Notes: generated by a model not told the origin, from the letters alone. Shown: positions 8,621-19,228, counted from the first letter of the stretch. The stretch: 64,000 nt of DNA from Acuticoccus sediminis (GCF_003258595.1 NZ_QHHQ01000013.1:1-64000), one strand, 5' to 3'. Program-made: numbers and translations.

Positions 8621-8889
8621 GCTCGCCTCCTTTCTGTGGTTGGGCCCCGCTATACTGTTGCCTGCTCAGATGCTTTTGACCGCCGCTTGCTTCGCCGACG
8701 CTATCGGAATCCGCCCAAAAGTGCCACCGTTTCCTCTCTACCACAGAGTTTCCTAACCATTCTTTCGACCCGTGGGACGCAGAGCTCCAGCGGTCGCCCA
8801 GCCGGCCGGTCCCACGACGAGCATTTCCGGTCCTGGCAGATTCGATGGGCGACATCGCGACGGGCCTTGACTCTTTCGACCAAAGACGA

Positions 8890-8904
8890 GAACAAACAGA
8901 GAAC
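8890..8904. promoter_or_regulatory. LexA box upstream of imuA
   Basis: GAAC-N7-GAAC, the complement of GTTC-N7-GTTC, the direct-repeat operator of alphaproteobacterial LexA. It sits about 40 bp before the imuA start, in the 321-bp divergent region 8621-8941 that also carries the ietA promoter. This predicts SOS induction of imuA-imuB-dnaE2, as known for this cassette. Nothing else was recognised in the 321 bp. Confidence 0.8.
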
Positions 8905-8941
8905 ATGATGCTGAACCCATGCCCGGAGGTCAACGAGGAAT

Positions 8942-9694
8942 TTGCGGCCCGAGCCCGCCATAGAGTCATTGCGCGCACAGATCGAGAAGATCGAAGGCAG
9001 AGGCCGGCGCGTGAAATCGGTGCTTCCGTTCGGGATCGCCGACATCGACTCGCGCCTTCCAGGCGGAGGCCTGACGCTCGGCGCGCTCCACGAGATCGCC
9101 GGCGGCGGTAACGGCGCGGTCGATGGCGCGGCGGCGGCACTCTTTGCTGCCGGGGTCGCCGCGCGAACCAGGGGCAAGGTCCTTTGGGTCATCACGCGGC
9201 CCGATCTCTTCGCACCAGCGCTGGCCCAGGCAGGCCTCGCGCCTGACCGCGTGATCTACGTCGAGGCCGGCAACGACAAGACCGTGCTCGCCTGTGTCGA
9301 GGAAGGTCTCCGTCACGGCGGGCTCGGTGCGGTCGTCGGCGAAGTGGCGCGGCTCGACATGACCGCATCGCGGAGGCTTCAGCTTTGCGCGGAGGGAAGC
9401 GGCACGATCGGCATCGCATTGCGCCGTTGGCGCCGCCAGACCGAGGCCTCCGATTTCGGTCAGCCTACGGCCGCCGCTACGCGATGGCGCGTCTCCGTCA
9501 TGCCCTCGGCCGCATTGCCCGTTCCCGGCGTCGGCCGCCACCGCTGGCTTCTGGAGCTGATCCGCGCCCGGGCGGGCGAAAGTGCAGATTTTGAAGTGGA
9601 GGCGTGTGATGACTCGGGTCGTCTCGCTCTTCCTGCCGAGCTGGTCCACCGACCGGCTTCGGCGGAAGGCTGGCGACGCGGCGCCTCCGGCTGA
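8942..9694 (+). CDS. imuA: ImuA, RecA-like SOS mutagenesis protein
   Basis: About 250 aa, related to RecA/SulA and part of the ImuA-ImuB-DnaE2 translesion mutasome. Typical features are VLPFGIADIDSRLPGGGL near residue 30 followed by GALHEIAGG, a degenerate nucleotide-binding region (no full Walker A), then the GKVLWVITRPDLFAPAL segment. The start is uncertain: there is no ATG after the in-frame stop at 8912, so TTG at 8942 is the most upstream choice, and TTG at 8969 or GTG at 9011 are alternatives. The 3' end overlaps imuB by 86 nt. A LexA box lies upstream. Confidence 0.85.
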   Translation: MRPEPAIESLRAQIEKIEGRGRRVKSVLPFGIADIDSRLPGGGLTLGALHEIAGGGNGAVDGAAAALFAAGVAARTRGKVLWVITRPDLFAPALAQAGLAPDRVIYVEAGNDKTVLACVEEGLRHGGLGAVVGEVARLDMTASRRLQLCAEGSGTIGIALRRWRRQTEASDFGQPTAAATRWRVSVMPSAALPVPGVGRHRWLLELIRARAGESADFEVEACDDSGRLALPAELVHRPASAEGWRRGASG

Positions 9695-11132
9695 GGCACC
9701 GCTCGCTCTGATAGGCCGTGACGGAAGAAAGCAGGTGGTGCTGGCGGCGGACGCCGCGGCCCAGGCTGCCGGTGTGTGCGTTGGAATGGCGGCGACGAAG
9801 GCGCGCGTCCTCGTCCAGGGCCTGATTGTTCACGATCATGACGCGATCGCAGACGCCCAGGCGCTCGACCGCCTCGCGCTGTGGATGCTCCAACGCTACG
9901 CGCCGATCGTCACCGCCGACCCTCCGGAGGGCTTGGTGATCGATTCTACCGGCGCCGATCATCTCCATGGTGGCGAGGACGCCATGCTCGCCGGGCTGAT
10001 CGACCGGCTTGCCGCATCCGGCGTACACGCGCGAGCCGCGATCGCCGACACCTGGGGCGCGGCGCACGCTTTGGCTCGCTACGCCGCCAAGCCTGCGCTG
10101 GTTGCACCGGCAGGCCATGGCAGCGCGGTCCTGGCGGGCCTGCCGCTCGCGGCCCTTCGTTTGCCCGCCGACATGGTCGCGGCGCTCCATGTCCTCGGCT
10201 TCGAGCGCATCGGCGATCTCCTTGCGCAGCCGCGCGCGCCGCTCACCCTACGCTTCGGGCCGCAGCTCGGCCGGCGCATCGATCAGGCGCTGGGGGCGCT
10301 CAGCGAGCCGATCGACCCGATCCGGCCCGACGAGCTGATCGAGGTGAAACGCAATTTCGCCGAACCCATCGGCGCGGCCGAGACCATCGCCCGCTACATC
10401 GGCAAGCTGGTCGTGCAGCTCTGCGCCGAGCTGGAGGCGAAGGGGCTCGGCGCCAAGCGCCTCGATCTGATCTGTCGCCGCGTCGACAATCGGCTGCAGG
10501 CCGTCCGCGTCGGCACAGCTATGCCCGTGCGCGACGTGAGGCGCCTCACGCGGCTTCTGACCGACAAGATCGAGACGATCGAGCCCGGCTTCGGCATCGA
10601 GATCCTCAGCCTGACCGCGACGCTGGCCGAACCGCTCTCCGAAAAGCAAACCCTGACGGCGATGGTCGACGACCGAGTGCCGGACGTGTCCGACCTAGTC
10701 GACACGCTCATCAATCGGGTCGGCGAGCGCAGCCTCTACCGTGCCGCGCCGATCGCGACCGAGGTGCCGGAGCGCTCGGTGCGCCGGATCGCGCCGATGG
10801 CGCCGGACACAGGCGCGACCTGGCCGGGCCATTGGCCGCGGCCTTCGCGGCTGCTCGCATCGCCGGAGCCGATCGAGACGATGGCGCTGCTGCCGGATCA
10901 TCCGCCGGTCGCCTTCACCTGGCGCGGTATCCGGCGACGCGTCCGTCACGCGGATGGGCCCGAACGCATCAGGGGTGAATGGTGGCGGCGCGATGCCGAG
11001 CTGACAGCCGTGCGCGACTATTTCCGCGTCGAGGACGATGCCGGCGAGCGCTACTGGATCTTCCGCTCGGGCGATGGAGAGGACCCCAATAGCGTCTCCC
11101 AGCGCTGGTTCCTGCACGGGGTGTTCGGATGA
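9609..11132 (+). CDS. imuB: ImuB, Y-family polymerase-like protein
   Basis: A 507-aa DNA polymerase Y-family homologue. ImuB proteins usually lack the catalytic acidic residues and act as the hub linking DnaE2 to the beta clamp. The N-terminus ([16 protein letters not shown]), the [12 protein letters not shown] segment and the helix-hairpin-helix-like region around FERIGDLL fit. The C-terminal part ends with [29 protein letters not shown], the conserved tail of ImuB. ATG at 9609 has GGAGG six bases upstream; the open frame begins at 9582. It overlaps imuA and, by ATGA, dnaE2. Confidence 0.93.
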   Translation: MTRVVSLFLPSWSTDRLRRKAGDAAPPAEAPLALIGRDGRKQVVLAADAAAQAAGVCVGMAATKARVLVQGLIVHDHDAIADAQALDRLALWMLQRYAPIVTADPPEGLVIDSTGADHLHGGEDAMLAGLIDRLAASGVHARAAIADTWGAAHALARYAAKPALVAPAGHGSAVLAGLPLAALRLPADMVAALHVLGFERIGDLLAQPRAPLTLRFGPQLGRRIDQALGALSEPIDPIRPDELIEVKRNFAEPIGAAETIARYIGKLVVQLCAELEAKGLGAKRLDLICRRVDNRLQAVRVGTAMPVRDVRRLTRLLTDKIETIEPGFGIEILSLTATLAEPLSEKQTLTAMVDDRVPDVSDLVDTLINRVGERSLYRAAPIATEVPERSVRRIAPMAPDTGATWPGHWPRPSRLLASPEPIETMALLPDHPPVAFTWRGIRRRVRHADGPERIRGEWWRRDAELTAVRDYFRVEDDAGERYWIFRSGDGEDPNSVSQRWFLHGVFG

Positions 11133-14100
11133 CCAGCCCGTCCCGCTACGCCGAGCTTCAGGTCACCTCGCATTTCTCGTTTCTGCGCGGTGCATCGTCT
11201 TGCGAGGAATTATTCGCCCGGGCCGCGATCCAGGGCATCGAGGCGGTCGCCGTCGTCGATCGCAACTCGCTCGCCGGTATCGTACGCGCCTTCGAGGCCG
11301 CGAAGACGACCGGCGTGCGGCTTATCGTCGGCTGTCGTCTCGATCTCGCCGATGGCGCCTCGATCCTGGTCTATCCGACCGATCGCGCCGCCTATGGCCG
11401 GCTTTGTCGGTTGCTCTCCCTCGGCAAGAAGCGCGGCGGCAAGGGGAAGTGCATCCTCGAATGGGCAGATGTCGTCGCGTACAGCGACGGCCTGATCGGC
11501 GTTCTCGTTCCCGATGAGGCCGATGAAACCTGTGGCTTGCGCCTGCGTCGGCTGCGCGATGCGTTCGGCGACCGGGCCTACCTCGCGCTGACGCTGCGCC
11601 GCCGGCCCAACGATCAGCTCCGCATCCACGAGCTGTCGAACATGGCCGCGCAGATCCGCGTGCCGACCGTCGTCACCAACGACGTGCTCTACCACGCGCC
11701 CGACCGCCGCATCCTGCAGGACGTGGTGACCTGCATCCGCCATGGCATCCCGATCGACGAGCTGCGCGACCGGCGCGAGTACGGCGACCGCTATTTGAAG
11801 CCGCCGCAGGAAATGCATCGGCTGTTTCCCCGCAATCCCGAGGCGGTCGCCCGCACGGTCGAGATCGCGGCGCGCTGCCGCTTCGACCTCAAGGAGCTCG
11901 CCTACCAATATCCGGAGGAGCGCGACGACCCGACGCTCACCCCACAGGAGACACTGGAGAAGCTCACCTGGGAAGGCGCTGAAGCGCGCTACCCCGAGGG
12001 CGTCCCGGACAGCGTGCGGGCGTCGTTGCAGCACGAGCTCCGCCTGATCGAGAAGCTGCAATATGCGCCATACTTCCTGACGGTGAACAGCATCGTCCGC
12101 TTCGCCCGCTCGAAGGACATCCTCTGCCAGGGGCGCGGCTCGGCCGCCAACTCTGCCGTCTGCTACGTGCTCGGCATCACCTCAATCGATCCCGGTCGCA
12201 ACGACCTCCTGTTCGAGAGGTTCGTGAGCGAGGAACGACGCGAGCCGCCCGACATCGACGTCGATTTCGAACACGAGCGCCGCGAGATCGTCATGCAGTG
12301 GGTGTTCGACACCTATGGCCGGGACCGCGCCGCGCTGTGCTCGACGGTCATCCGCTATCGCACCAAGGGCGCGATGCGCGACGTCGGCAAGGCGCTCGGC
12401 CTGACCGAGGATCTGATCAAGACGCTCTCGGGCCAGGTCTGGGGCTGGTCGGAAGGCGTCGAGGAGAAGCACGTCGAGGCGCTCAACCTCAATCTCGGCG
12501 ATCGGCGCCTGCGCCTGGCGCTCGATCTCGCACGCCAGCTCATGGGCGCGCCGCGCCATCTGTCGCAGCACCCTGGTGGATTTGTTCTCACACACGACCG
12601 GCTCGATGAGCTGGTGCCGATCGAGCCCGCCGCGATGGTGGACCGCCAGGTGATCGAATGGGACAAGGATGACATCGACGCCTTGCGCTTCATGAAGGTC
12701 GACGTTTTGGCCTTGGGGATGTTGAGCTGCATGAAGCACGGCCTCGACATGCTCGCCGACCACAAAGGCATCAATCTCGACCTCGCTACGATCCCGGCCG
12801 AGGACCCGCGCACCTACGCGATGATCAGGCGGGCCGATACGCTCGGCACCTTCCAGATCGAATCCCGCGCGCAGATGTCGATGCTGCCGAGGCTGAAACC
12901 GCGGACCTTCTACGACCTCGTGGTGCAGGTCGCGATCGTCAGGCCCGGACCAATCCAGGGCGACATGGTGCATCCTTATCTGCGTCGGCGCGAAGGCCTG
13001 GAGCCCGTCGTCTTCCCTAAGCCAGAACTGGAGAAGGTGCTGGGAAAGACCCTGGGCGTGCCGCTCTTTCAGGAGCAGGCCATGCGCGTCGCCATCGAGT
13101 GCGCCGGCTTCACCCCCGGCGAGGCCGACATGCTCCGAAAGTCGATGGCTACCTTCAAGTTCACCGGCGGTGTTTCCAGCTTCAAGGAGAAGCTGATCAA
13201 GGGGATGGTCGGCAACGGCTATGAGCGCGATTTCGCGGAGGCGACGTTCAAGCAGCTCGAAGGCTTCGGCTCTTACGGATTTCCGGAATCGCACGCAGCC
13301 TCTTTTGCGCTGATCGCCTATGCCAGCGCCTGGCTGAAATGCTGGCATCCCGATGTCTTCTGCGCCGCGCTGCTCAACGCCCAGCCCATGGGCTTTTATG
13401 CCCCGGCGCAGATCGTCCGCGATGCGTCGGAGCATGGCGTCGACATCCGGCCCGTTTGCGCCAATGCCTCGCGCTGGGACTGCACGCTGGAGCCGACGGA
13501 CGACGACGGCCGCTTTGCCGTGCGCCTCGGCCTGCGCATGGTCAAAGGTCTCGCCAACGCGCACGGAGCGGCGATCGTCGGCGCGCGGGCCGATCAGCCC
13601 TTCGCCTCGATCGACGATCTCTGGCGTCGCGCAGGAGTGCCATCCGCTGCCTTGGTCCAGCTCGCCGAGGCTGACGCCTTCCGTCCCGCGCTGGGGCTCG
13701 CCCGCCGCGAGGCGTTATGGGCAATCAAGGCCCTGCGCGACGAGCCGCTTCCGCTATTCGCGGCCGCGTCCGCCCGTGAGGCGGAGGTCGTGCCCGAGGT
13801 GAACGAGCCCGCCATCGCGCTGCGGCCCATGACGGCGGGCAGCGAGGTGGTTGAGGACTATGGCCATGTCGGGCTGACGCTCCGATCCCATCCGTTGAGC
13901 TTCCTGCGCGAGGATCTGCGCCGCCGGCGGATCGTCTCCTGTGCCGAGGCCATGGCGACCCGTGACGGGCGTTGGCTGGAGGCGGCCGGCATCGTCCTGG
14001 TCCGCCAGCGCCCGGGCAGCGCCAAAGGCGTGATGTTCATCACTCTGGAAGATGAGACGGGCATCGCCAATCTCGTGGTCTGGGCAAAGGTGTTCGAGGC

Positions 14101-14398
14101 GAACCGCCGCGCCGTACTGTCGGCCAGCATGATGGCGGTTCGCGGCCGCATCCAGCGCGAGGGCGATGTCGTCCACCTGGTCGCCCAGCGCATCAGCGAC
14201 CTCTCGGCCGACCTCGCTAGCGTCGGCAGCCGCGACGCAGCGTTCCCGCTGCCCCACGGCCGCGGCGACCAGGCCCGCAACGGCGGCGTCGGTCCCGATC
14301 CGCGCGAGCTGCCGCCCAAGGGGCTGCGCACCCGCGACATCTACATCCCCGACCTGCATATCGACACGATCAAGGTGAAGGCGCGGAATTTTCATTAG
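11129..14398 (+). CDS. dnaE2: Error-prone DNA polymerase DnaE2 (ImuC)
   Basis: A 1089-aa C-family polymerase alpha subunit. It has an N-terminal PHP domain (from HFSFLRGAS), the catalytic palm with [13 protein letters not shown] at about residues 373-385, the FQEQAMRVA helix, and a C-terminal OB fold ([19 protein letters not shown]). The length matches DnaE2 rather than the replicative DnaE1 (about 1150-1180). The start overlaps the imuB stop as ATGA, so the three genes are translationally coupled. It gives damage-induced mutagenic lesion bypass. A mobile copy may supplement a host cassette. Confidence 0.96.
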   Translation: MTSPSRYAELQVTSHFSFLRGASSCEELFARAAIQGIEAVAVVDRNSLAGIVRAFEAAKTTGVRLIVGCRLDLADGASILVYPTDRAAYGRLCRLLSLGKKRGGKGKCILEWADVVAYSDGLIGVLVPDEADETCGLRLRRLRDAFGDRAYLALTLRRRPNDQLRIHELSNMAAQIRVPTVVTNDVLYHAPDRRILQDVVTCIRHGIPIDELRDRREYGDRYLKPPQEMHRLFPRNPEAVARTVEIAARCRFDLKELAYQYPEERDDPTLTPQETLEKLTWEGAEARYPEGVPDSVRASLQHELRLIEKLQYAPYFLTVNSIVRFARSKDILCQGRGSAANSAVCYVLGITSIDPGRNDLLFERFVSEERREPPDIDVDFEHERREIVMQWVFDTYGRDRAALCSTVIRYRTKGAMRDVGKALGLTEDLIKTLSGQVWGWSEGVEEKHVEALNLNLGDRRLRLALDLARQLMGAPRHLSQHPGGFVLTHDRLDELVPIEPAAMVDRQVIEWDKDDIDALRFMKVDVLALGMLSCMKHGLDMLADHKGINLDLATIPAEDPRTYAMIRRADTLGTFQIESRAQMSMLPRLKPRTFYDLVVQVAIVRPGPIQGDMVHPYLRRREGLEPVVFPKPELEKVLGKTLGVPLFQEQAMRVAIECAGFTPGEADMLRKSMATFKFTGGVSSFKEKLIKGMVGNGYERDFAEATFKQLEGFGSYGFPESHAASFALIAYASAWLKCWHPDVFCAALLNAQPMGFYAPAQIVRDASEHGVDIRPVCANASRWDCTLEPTDDDGRFAVRLGLRMVKGLANAHGAAIVGARADQPFASIDDLWRRAGVPSAALVQLAEADAFRPALGLARREALWAIKALRDEPLPLFAAASAREAEVVPEVNEPAIALRPMTAGSEVVEDYGHVGLTLRSHPLSFLREDLRRRRIVSCAEAMATRDGRWLEAAGIVLVRQRPGSAKGVMFITLEDETGIANLVVWAKVFEANRRAVLSASMMAVRGRIQREGDVVHLVAQRISDLSADLASVGSRDAAFPLPHGRGDQARNGGVGPDPRELPPKGLRTRDIYIPDLHIDTIKVKARNFH

Positions 14399-14501
14399 CG
14401 GCGCACTTCGGTCGCGCGCTTATACTTCCACCTGCCACGCGGTTGTTTTCCAACGACGAGGCAGTGGATGACGCGACATTATATTTCGCAGCGCTAGTTT
14501 C

Positions 14502-14514
14502 AGGAAATATTCCT
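14502..14514. promoter_or_regulatory. Dyad AGGAA-ATA-TTCCT in the upstream region of the TrlF operon
   Basis: A short perfect dyad in the 204-bp gap 14399-14602, which is more AT-rich than its surroundings and should hold the promoter of the TrlF-dioxygenase-HEPN operon. TATATT at about 14480 could be a -10 element. No regulator can be named. Confidence 0.35.
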
Positions 14515-14602
14515 ACGATAGAATGCATTGCGCTGCGCTACCGTGCAGTTGCATCACCGGCGACGGAGCGGGACAACAGAAGGAAGGACACCAGGGGGGC
14601 GC

Positions 14603-17566
14603 ATGATCAATCGCGGTTCGGAATGGCACCGCTGGGAGCCGCATATCCACGCGCCCGGCACTTTGTTCAACAATCAGTTCAAAGGTCCGAATGCCTGGGG
14701 CGACTACCTCACCAGCCTCGAACAGGCGACGCCCGTTATCCGCGCGATCGCAGTGACCGACTATTATTGCACCGATACCTACCAGCACGTCGTGCGGGAG
14801 ATGAAGGAAAACGGCCGCCTGCCGGAAGTCGCGCTTGTCTTCCCCAATGTCGAGCTACGGCTCGATGTCGCCACGGTGAAAGAACGCTGGACCAACATCC
14901 ACCTTCTCGTCTGCCCCGACGATCCGAAGCACATCTCAGAGGTCGAGCGCTTTCTCAGCCGGCTGCGATTTGAGGCGTTTGGCGACAACTTTGCCTGCAC
15001 GCGAGAGGATCTTGCCAAGCTAGGACGGAAGTCCAAGCCGGATCTGACCGATGAGCGGGCCGCGTTCCGCAACGGCGCCTCGCAGTTCAAGGTCAACTTT
15101 GGAAAATTGCGCGAGGAGTACGGCCGGAGCGATTGGGCGAAAGAGAACATCCTGATCGCAGTCGCTGGCGCCGAAACCGATGGCACTTCCGGTATCCGCG
15201 GCGCCAATGACGCGACCCTCCGTCAGGAGATCGAGAAGTTCGCGCACGTCATTTTTGCCAGCAGCCCGGCGCAGCGCGATTTCTGGCTCGGTCGGAAAAG
15301 CGGCGTCGGAGAGGACGTCCTTCGTGAACGATATGACGGATGCAAACCCTGCCTGCACGGCAGCGATGCGCATGAGCAGGCGACCGTCGCCAAGCCCGAT
15401 GGCAATCGCTATTCCTGGATCAAAGGCGCGCTGGAATTCGATGCGCTACGCCAAGCCTATATCGATCCTGCCGGTCGGGCTTATGTCGGCCCTCATCCCC
15501 CGTTTCGGGCGACGCCCGCCCGCGTCATCGCGGAGGTCGAGTTGACGGGCGCAGACTGGGCGCAGACGCCGAAGCTCGCCCTTAACCCCGGTTTGGTCGC
15601 CATCATTGGCGCCCGGGGCTCCGGCAAGACCGCCCTTGCGGATGCGATCGCGGCGGGATGCGACGCGACGGATGGCCGATTGAGCAATGCGTCATTTATC
15701 GTGCGAGCGCGCGAGCATCTCGACGGCGTGGGCGTGCGGCTGAACTGGGAGACCGGAGATCCGTCGGTGCGCCCCTTGCTCGCCGACTCATTTGATCCGT
15801 CGCTCTATCCGCGAGCGCGGTATCTCTCCCAGAAGTTCGTCGAGGAGCTTTGCTCGGCCGATGGCCTGAAGGACGAGTTACTGAGCGAGATCGAGCGGGT
15901 CATTTTTGAAGCGCACAGCACGCTCGAACGCGACGGCGCGACGGATTTCGGCGAGCTGCTGGAGTTGCGGACGACCGTGTTGCGCGACAACCGCGACCGC
16001 GACGAGGAGGCTATTGAGACACTCTCCGATCAAATCGGGCTCGAGCGCGAGAAGCAAAGCCAGATCGCGGGCCTCAAATCGCAGATCACTCAGAAGGACG
16101 CGCTGATCGCCGGCTATATCAAAAGCCGGGACAAGCTGGTGACCGCAGGCAGCGCGGAGCGCGTCGCGCGGCTGAACGCGCTCACCGACGCGGCCGATTA
16201 TGTCCGGACGCAGATTCGGCTCTGGTCGCAGGAGAGTCAGGCACTGCGCTCTTTGCAGAACGACGTGGCGGATTTCCGAACAAATCGCGCGCCGATGGCC
16301 CTGCGAACGACCAAGCAGAACTTCGTCGGTGCACATCTCGACGACACGTCGTGGGAGGTATTCCGGCAGACCTACGCCGGCAACGTCGACGGGACATTGA
16401 CCGAGCGGCTGACCAAGGCTGAGAAAGCAACGGCCGGGTGGCGGGGTAAAGAGCTGCCGCGTAAGGCGAGCGACCAGGAGCCCTATGTTGCCGACGATGC
16501 CGAGCTGAAGCAATTGTCGTTGGGCGAACTTGAGGCCGAGATCGGCCGCATCCAGCGCCTTATCAACATTGATACCGACACCGCCAATCGCTTGCGCACG
16601 ATAACCACGAAAATCGGGGACGAGAACGCGGCGCTGAAACGCCTGAAGGATTCGCTGGCCGATTGTGAAGGCGCCGCGGCGCGGACCACCCAGCTCCAGT
16701 CCGATCGAGAGAAGGCCTATTTGCGCGTCTTCGAATCCATCGTCGCCGAAGAGCAAGTGCTGCACGCGCTCTATCGACCGCTCATGGACCGGCTTGCGCA
16801 GGCGTCCGGGACGCTGCGCAAATTATCGTTCTCGGTGTCACGCCATGCGGACGTGCATCGCTGGGCGACGGAGGGCGAAGGTCTGTTCGACAAACGGCGT
16901 ACCGGCCCGTTCAAGGGCGTCGGTACGTTGGAGGCCTGGGCCAACGCGCTGCTGAAGCCCGCGTGGGAATCGGGCGATCCAAGAGCCGTTGCCGAGGCCA
17001 TGGCGGGATTTCGTCAGGCTCATCAGGCCGAGCTGCTCGATCTCTCCGAGGTGCCGCGATCACAGCAAGCGGATTATCGCTCCTGGCTGCGACGCTTCGC
17101 CAAATGGCTCTATGGCACCAGCCATATCGAGATCAGCTACAGCATCGACTACGAAGCCGTCGACATCCGCAAGCTCTCTCCGGGCACGCGCGGTATCGTC
17201 CTGCTGCTGCTCTATCTTGCCTTGGACGACAGCGATGACCGCCCGCTGATCATCGACCAGCCGGAGGAAAACCTCGATCCAAAGTCGATTTTCGACGAGC
17301 TCGTCGACCTCTTCATCGCCGCGAAAAACGTGCGCCAGGTCATTATGGTGACGCACAACGCGAACCTCGTCATCAACACGGACGCCGACCAGGTCATCGT
17401 CGCGTTTTCCGGCACTCATACGCCGGGCAAGCTGCCACCCATCCGCTACCTGTCGGCTGGCCTCGAAAACGCGGATATGCGCAAGCACGTCTGCGACATC
17501 CTTGAAGGTGGCGCGCGCGCCTTCAAGGAGCGAGCCCGGCGTCTTCGCGTCCGCCTCGACAGATAG
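14603..17566 (+). CDS. TrlF-family PHP/SMC-like ATPase
   Basis: A 987-aa protein. The N-terminus starts SEWHRWEPHIHAPGT, with H14 and H16 of a PHP-type metal site and D53 in VTDYY. Walker A GARGSGKT is at about residues 336-343. A long helical, coiled-coil-like middle follows (about 440-720). The C-terminal ABC signature LSPGTRGIVLLLLYLAL and Walker B LIIDQPEENLDP are near 870-890, with VTHNANLV as the H-loop. This is the layout of TrlF-family and related SMC-like defence ATPases, where ATP-driven dimerisation senses DNA or damaged translation and activates a nuclease. ATG at 14603 has a G-rich AGGGGGG upstream. Only 9 bp separate it from the dioxygenase gene. Function not proven. Confidence 0.8.
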   Translation: MINRGSEWHRWEPHIHAPGTLFNNQFKGPNAWGDYLTSLEQATPVIRAIAVTDYYCTDTYQHVVREMKENGRLPEVALVFPNVELRLDVATVKERWTNIHLLVCPDDPKHISEVERFLSRLRFEAFGDNFACTREDLAKLGRKSKPDLTDERAAFRNGASQFKVNFGKLREEYGRSDWAKENILIAVAGAETDGTSGIRGANDATLRQEIEKFAHVIFASSPAQRDFWLGRKSGVGEDVLRERYDGCKPCLHGSDAHEQATVAKPDGNRYSWIKGALEFDALRQAYIDPAGRAYVGPHPPFRATPARVIAEVELTGADWAQTPKLALNPGLVAIIGARGSGKTALADAIAAGCDATDGRLSNASFIVRAREHLDGVGVRLNWETGDPSVRPLLADSFDPSLYPRARYLSQKFVEELCSADGLKDELLSEIERVIFEAHSTLERDGATDFGELLELRTTVLRDNRDRDEEAIETLSDQIGLEREKQSQIAGLKSQITQKDALIAGYIKSRDKLVTAGSAERVARLNALTDAADYVRTQIRLWSQESQALRSLQNDVADFRTNRAPMALRTTKQNFVGAHLDDTSWEVFRQTYAGNVDGTLTERLTKAEKATAGWRGKELPRKASDQEPYVADDAELKQLSLGELEAEIGRIQRLINIDTDTANRLRTITTKIGDENAALKRLKDSLADCEGAAARTTQLQSDREKAYLRVFESIVAEEQVLHALYRPLMDRLAQASGTLRKLSFSVSRHADVHRWATEGEGLFDKRRTGPFKGVGTLEAWANALLKPAWESGDPRAVAEAMAGFRQAHQAELLDLSEVPRSQQADYRSWLRRFAKWLYGTSHIEISYSIDYEAVDIRKLSPGTRGIVLLLLYLALDDSDDRPLIIDQPEENLDPKSIFDELVDLFIAAKNVRQVIMVTHNANLVINTDADQVIVAFSGTHTPGKLPPIRYLSAGLENADMRKHVCDILEGGARAFKERARRLRVRLDR

Positions 17567-17575
17567 GGCAGCGAG

Positions 17576-18262
17576 ATGGCCGCGCGCGACATCGCCGTCT
17601 CCGATACGCGACACCCTTTCGGCACGTTGGCGGAGCGCGGCTGGTCTCTTCATTGCACCGAGGGCGCGGACGCCGACGCGACAATGAGCGAACTCGGCAA
17701 GCTCGGCGATCGCCTCGGCACTCGCGTTGCCGGCCGCGCCGGCTCGATCGGTGAGGTCATCGAGCCTCATGGCGCCGACGATGCGCATCCGCGATCCTTG
17801 AGCGCCCGCTATGGCCTGGACGCCTTGCCTTTCCACACAGAGCTCAGCCATCGCACCAGACCCTGCCGCTACCTTCTCCTCGGGTGTATCGATCCAGGAT
17901 CGCCGGAAGCGGCGACGATGCTCCTCGACTGGCAAACGCTGAGCCTTTCGTCGGAAGAGCTTGACCTTCTCGAAGGCACGCCGGTGCTCGTTCGTAGCGG
18001 CCGGCGTTCCTTCTACTCGACGATCCTCGCGCCGGGAGGAGCCTTCCTGCGATACGATCCCGGCTGTCTCGAACCCGTGGATCAGCGCGGCCGCATCGCC
18101 CTGGAGCTGATCGAGAACCGGATCGCCGGTGCTTCGTCCGAAGCCCATCACTGGCGCGAGGGCGACATCCTCATCATCGACAACTGGCGCGTCCTTCACG
18201 GGCGCAGCCCGTCGGACCGAGGGTCCGGCCGACGCCTCGCAAGGATTCTCATTGATGCCTGA
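17576..18262 (+). CDS. TauD/TfdA-like Fe(II)/2-oxoglutarate dioxygenase
   Basis: A 228-aa protein with the TauD/TfdA pattern. H87 and E89 (FHTE, the H-x-D/E of the iron site) and H208 (RVLHGR) form the facial triad, and R220 or R223 in RRLARI is the likely 2-oxoglutarate-binding Arg. FLRYDPGCL and REGDILIIDNWR are conserved in the family. It is unusual in this setting: TauD-type enzymes are normally metabolic, but here the gene lies 9 bp after an SMC-like ATPase and overlaps the next gene, a HEPN/zinc-ribbon protein, by 8 nt. Coupled translation implies a shared job, perhaps modification of nucleic acid, protein or a small signal. The substrate is unknown. Confidence 0.82.
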   Translation: MAARDIAVSDTRHPFGTLAERGWSLHCTEGADADATMSELGKLGDRLGTRVAGRAGSIGEVIEPHGADDAHPRSLSARYGLDALPFHTELSHRTRPCRYLLLGCIDPGSPEAATMLLDWQTLSLSSEELDLLEGTPVLVRSGRRSFYSTILAPGGAFLRYDPGCLEPVDQRGRIALELIENRIAGASSEAHHWREGDILIIDNWRVLHGRSPSDRGSGRRLARILIDA

Positions 18263-19193
18263 AGACGTCTTCATCGCCATAAACGGCGACGCGCTCCATG
18301 CAAAATCGAAGGTCTACGTCGGCCGTGCGTTGGCCCGCAAAGGCGCCGGCGATCTCGACGAGTATCAGCTCTGGGCGTCCCTCGCGCTCGAGCTGCTCGG
18401 CAAGGCCGCGCTCGCTCGCAAGCATCCGAGCCTCGTGGTCGATCCGACCCATTGGCAGTCGATGTTCGTCGCAGCCGGCATCAACGTCACGACAGACGTG
18501 AAGACAATCACCGCCAAGACCCTGTTCGAGCGCCTCGCCCATCTCGTCCCCCGGTTCGACAAGACAGTCCAGAAATTCTGCCAGGACATCGCTGAGCGTC
18601 GAAACGCCGAGCTGCACTCGGCCGATCTTCCGTTCCGGACGATGCGTCTCGACGCCTGGGAGGCACGCTATTGGCATGCGTGCGACACCATCTTGCACCA
18701 GATGGGTTCATCCCTGGAGCAATGGCTCGGCGCGGCCGATGCAAAAGCGCCCCGCCAGCTTCTCGATGAAGCCGCCAAGGCCCTCGAGGCCGCCGTCAAG
18801 CTGCGCGTCGAGGCCGCCCGGGAGCAATTCGAGGCGTTGAAGAAGGCGGAGCGCGAGCGCCTGACCGGCGAAGCGGAATTGCGCGAACCGCAGCACCAGG
18901 TCGGAATTTTCAAGGGCCGCTATGACGAGATCTGGGCGGAGAGCTGCCCGGCCTGCAAATGCCGAGCCTTCATGACCGGCGAGCAAACCGGCGAAGACAT
19001 CAGCGAGGAGCGCGATGAGCATGCAATCTGGGAAGCCGTCGACCGAGAGTTTGTCGGTGAAGAGTTTCGCTGCCCGACATGCGATTTGACGCTGATGGGA
19101 AGCGACGAAATCGAAGCCTCTGGACTGAACTACATCCACGAGGACCAACAAGAACGTGAAATGGAGTACGAGCCGGACTACGGGAATGACTGA
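18255..19193 (+). CDS. HEPN-like protein with C-terminal zinc ribbon
   Basis: A 312-aa protein with no assigned name. The N-terminal 150 residues are helical and contain R116-N117-x3-H121 (RNAELH), the R-x4-6-H signature of HEPN ribonucleases in its common RN form. A charged coiled-coil-like segment (about 165-205) leads to two cysteine clusters, C231-x2-C234-x-C236 and C273-x2-C276, a split zinc ribbon, and an acidic tail. The start overlaps the dioxygenase stop by 8 nt (ATG at 18255). Together this suggests a nucleic-acid-binding RNase effector controlled by the two upstream proteins. HEPN assignment rests on the motif and helical context, not on a search. Confidence 0.65.
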   Translation: MPEDVFIAINGDALHAKSKVYVGRALARKGAGDLDEYQLWASLALELLGKAALARKHPSLVVDPTHWQSMFVAAGINVTTDVKTITAKTLFERLAHLVPRFDKTVQKFCQDIAERRNAELHSADLPFRTMRLDAWEARYWHACDTILHQMGSSLEQWLGAADAKAPRQLLDEAAKALEAAVKLRVEAAREQFEALKKAERERLTGEAELREPQHQVGIFKGRYDEIWAESCPACKCRAFMTGEQTGEDISEERDEHAIWEAVDREFVGEEFRCPTCDLTLMGSDEIEASGLNYIHEDQQEREMEYEPDYGND

Positions 19194-19228
19194 CCGCAAA
19201 TGGAGACAGACGCAACGGGGCAAGGCCT

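Noticed and set aside
12182-13564. 460-aa open frame opposite dnaE2
   Set aside because: High-GC codon bias opens long antisense frames; it has no family motif or ribosome site and lies wholly inside dnaE2.
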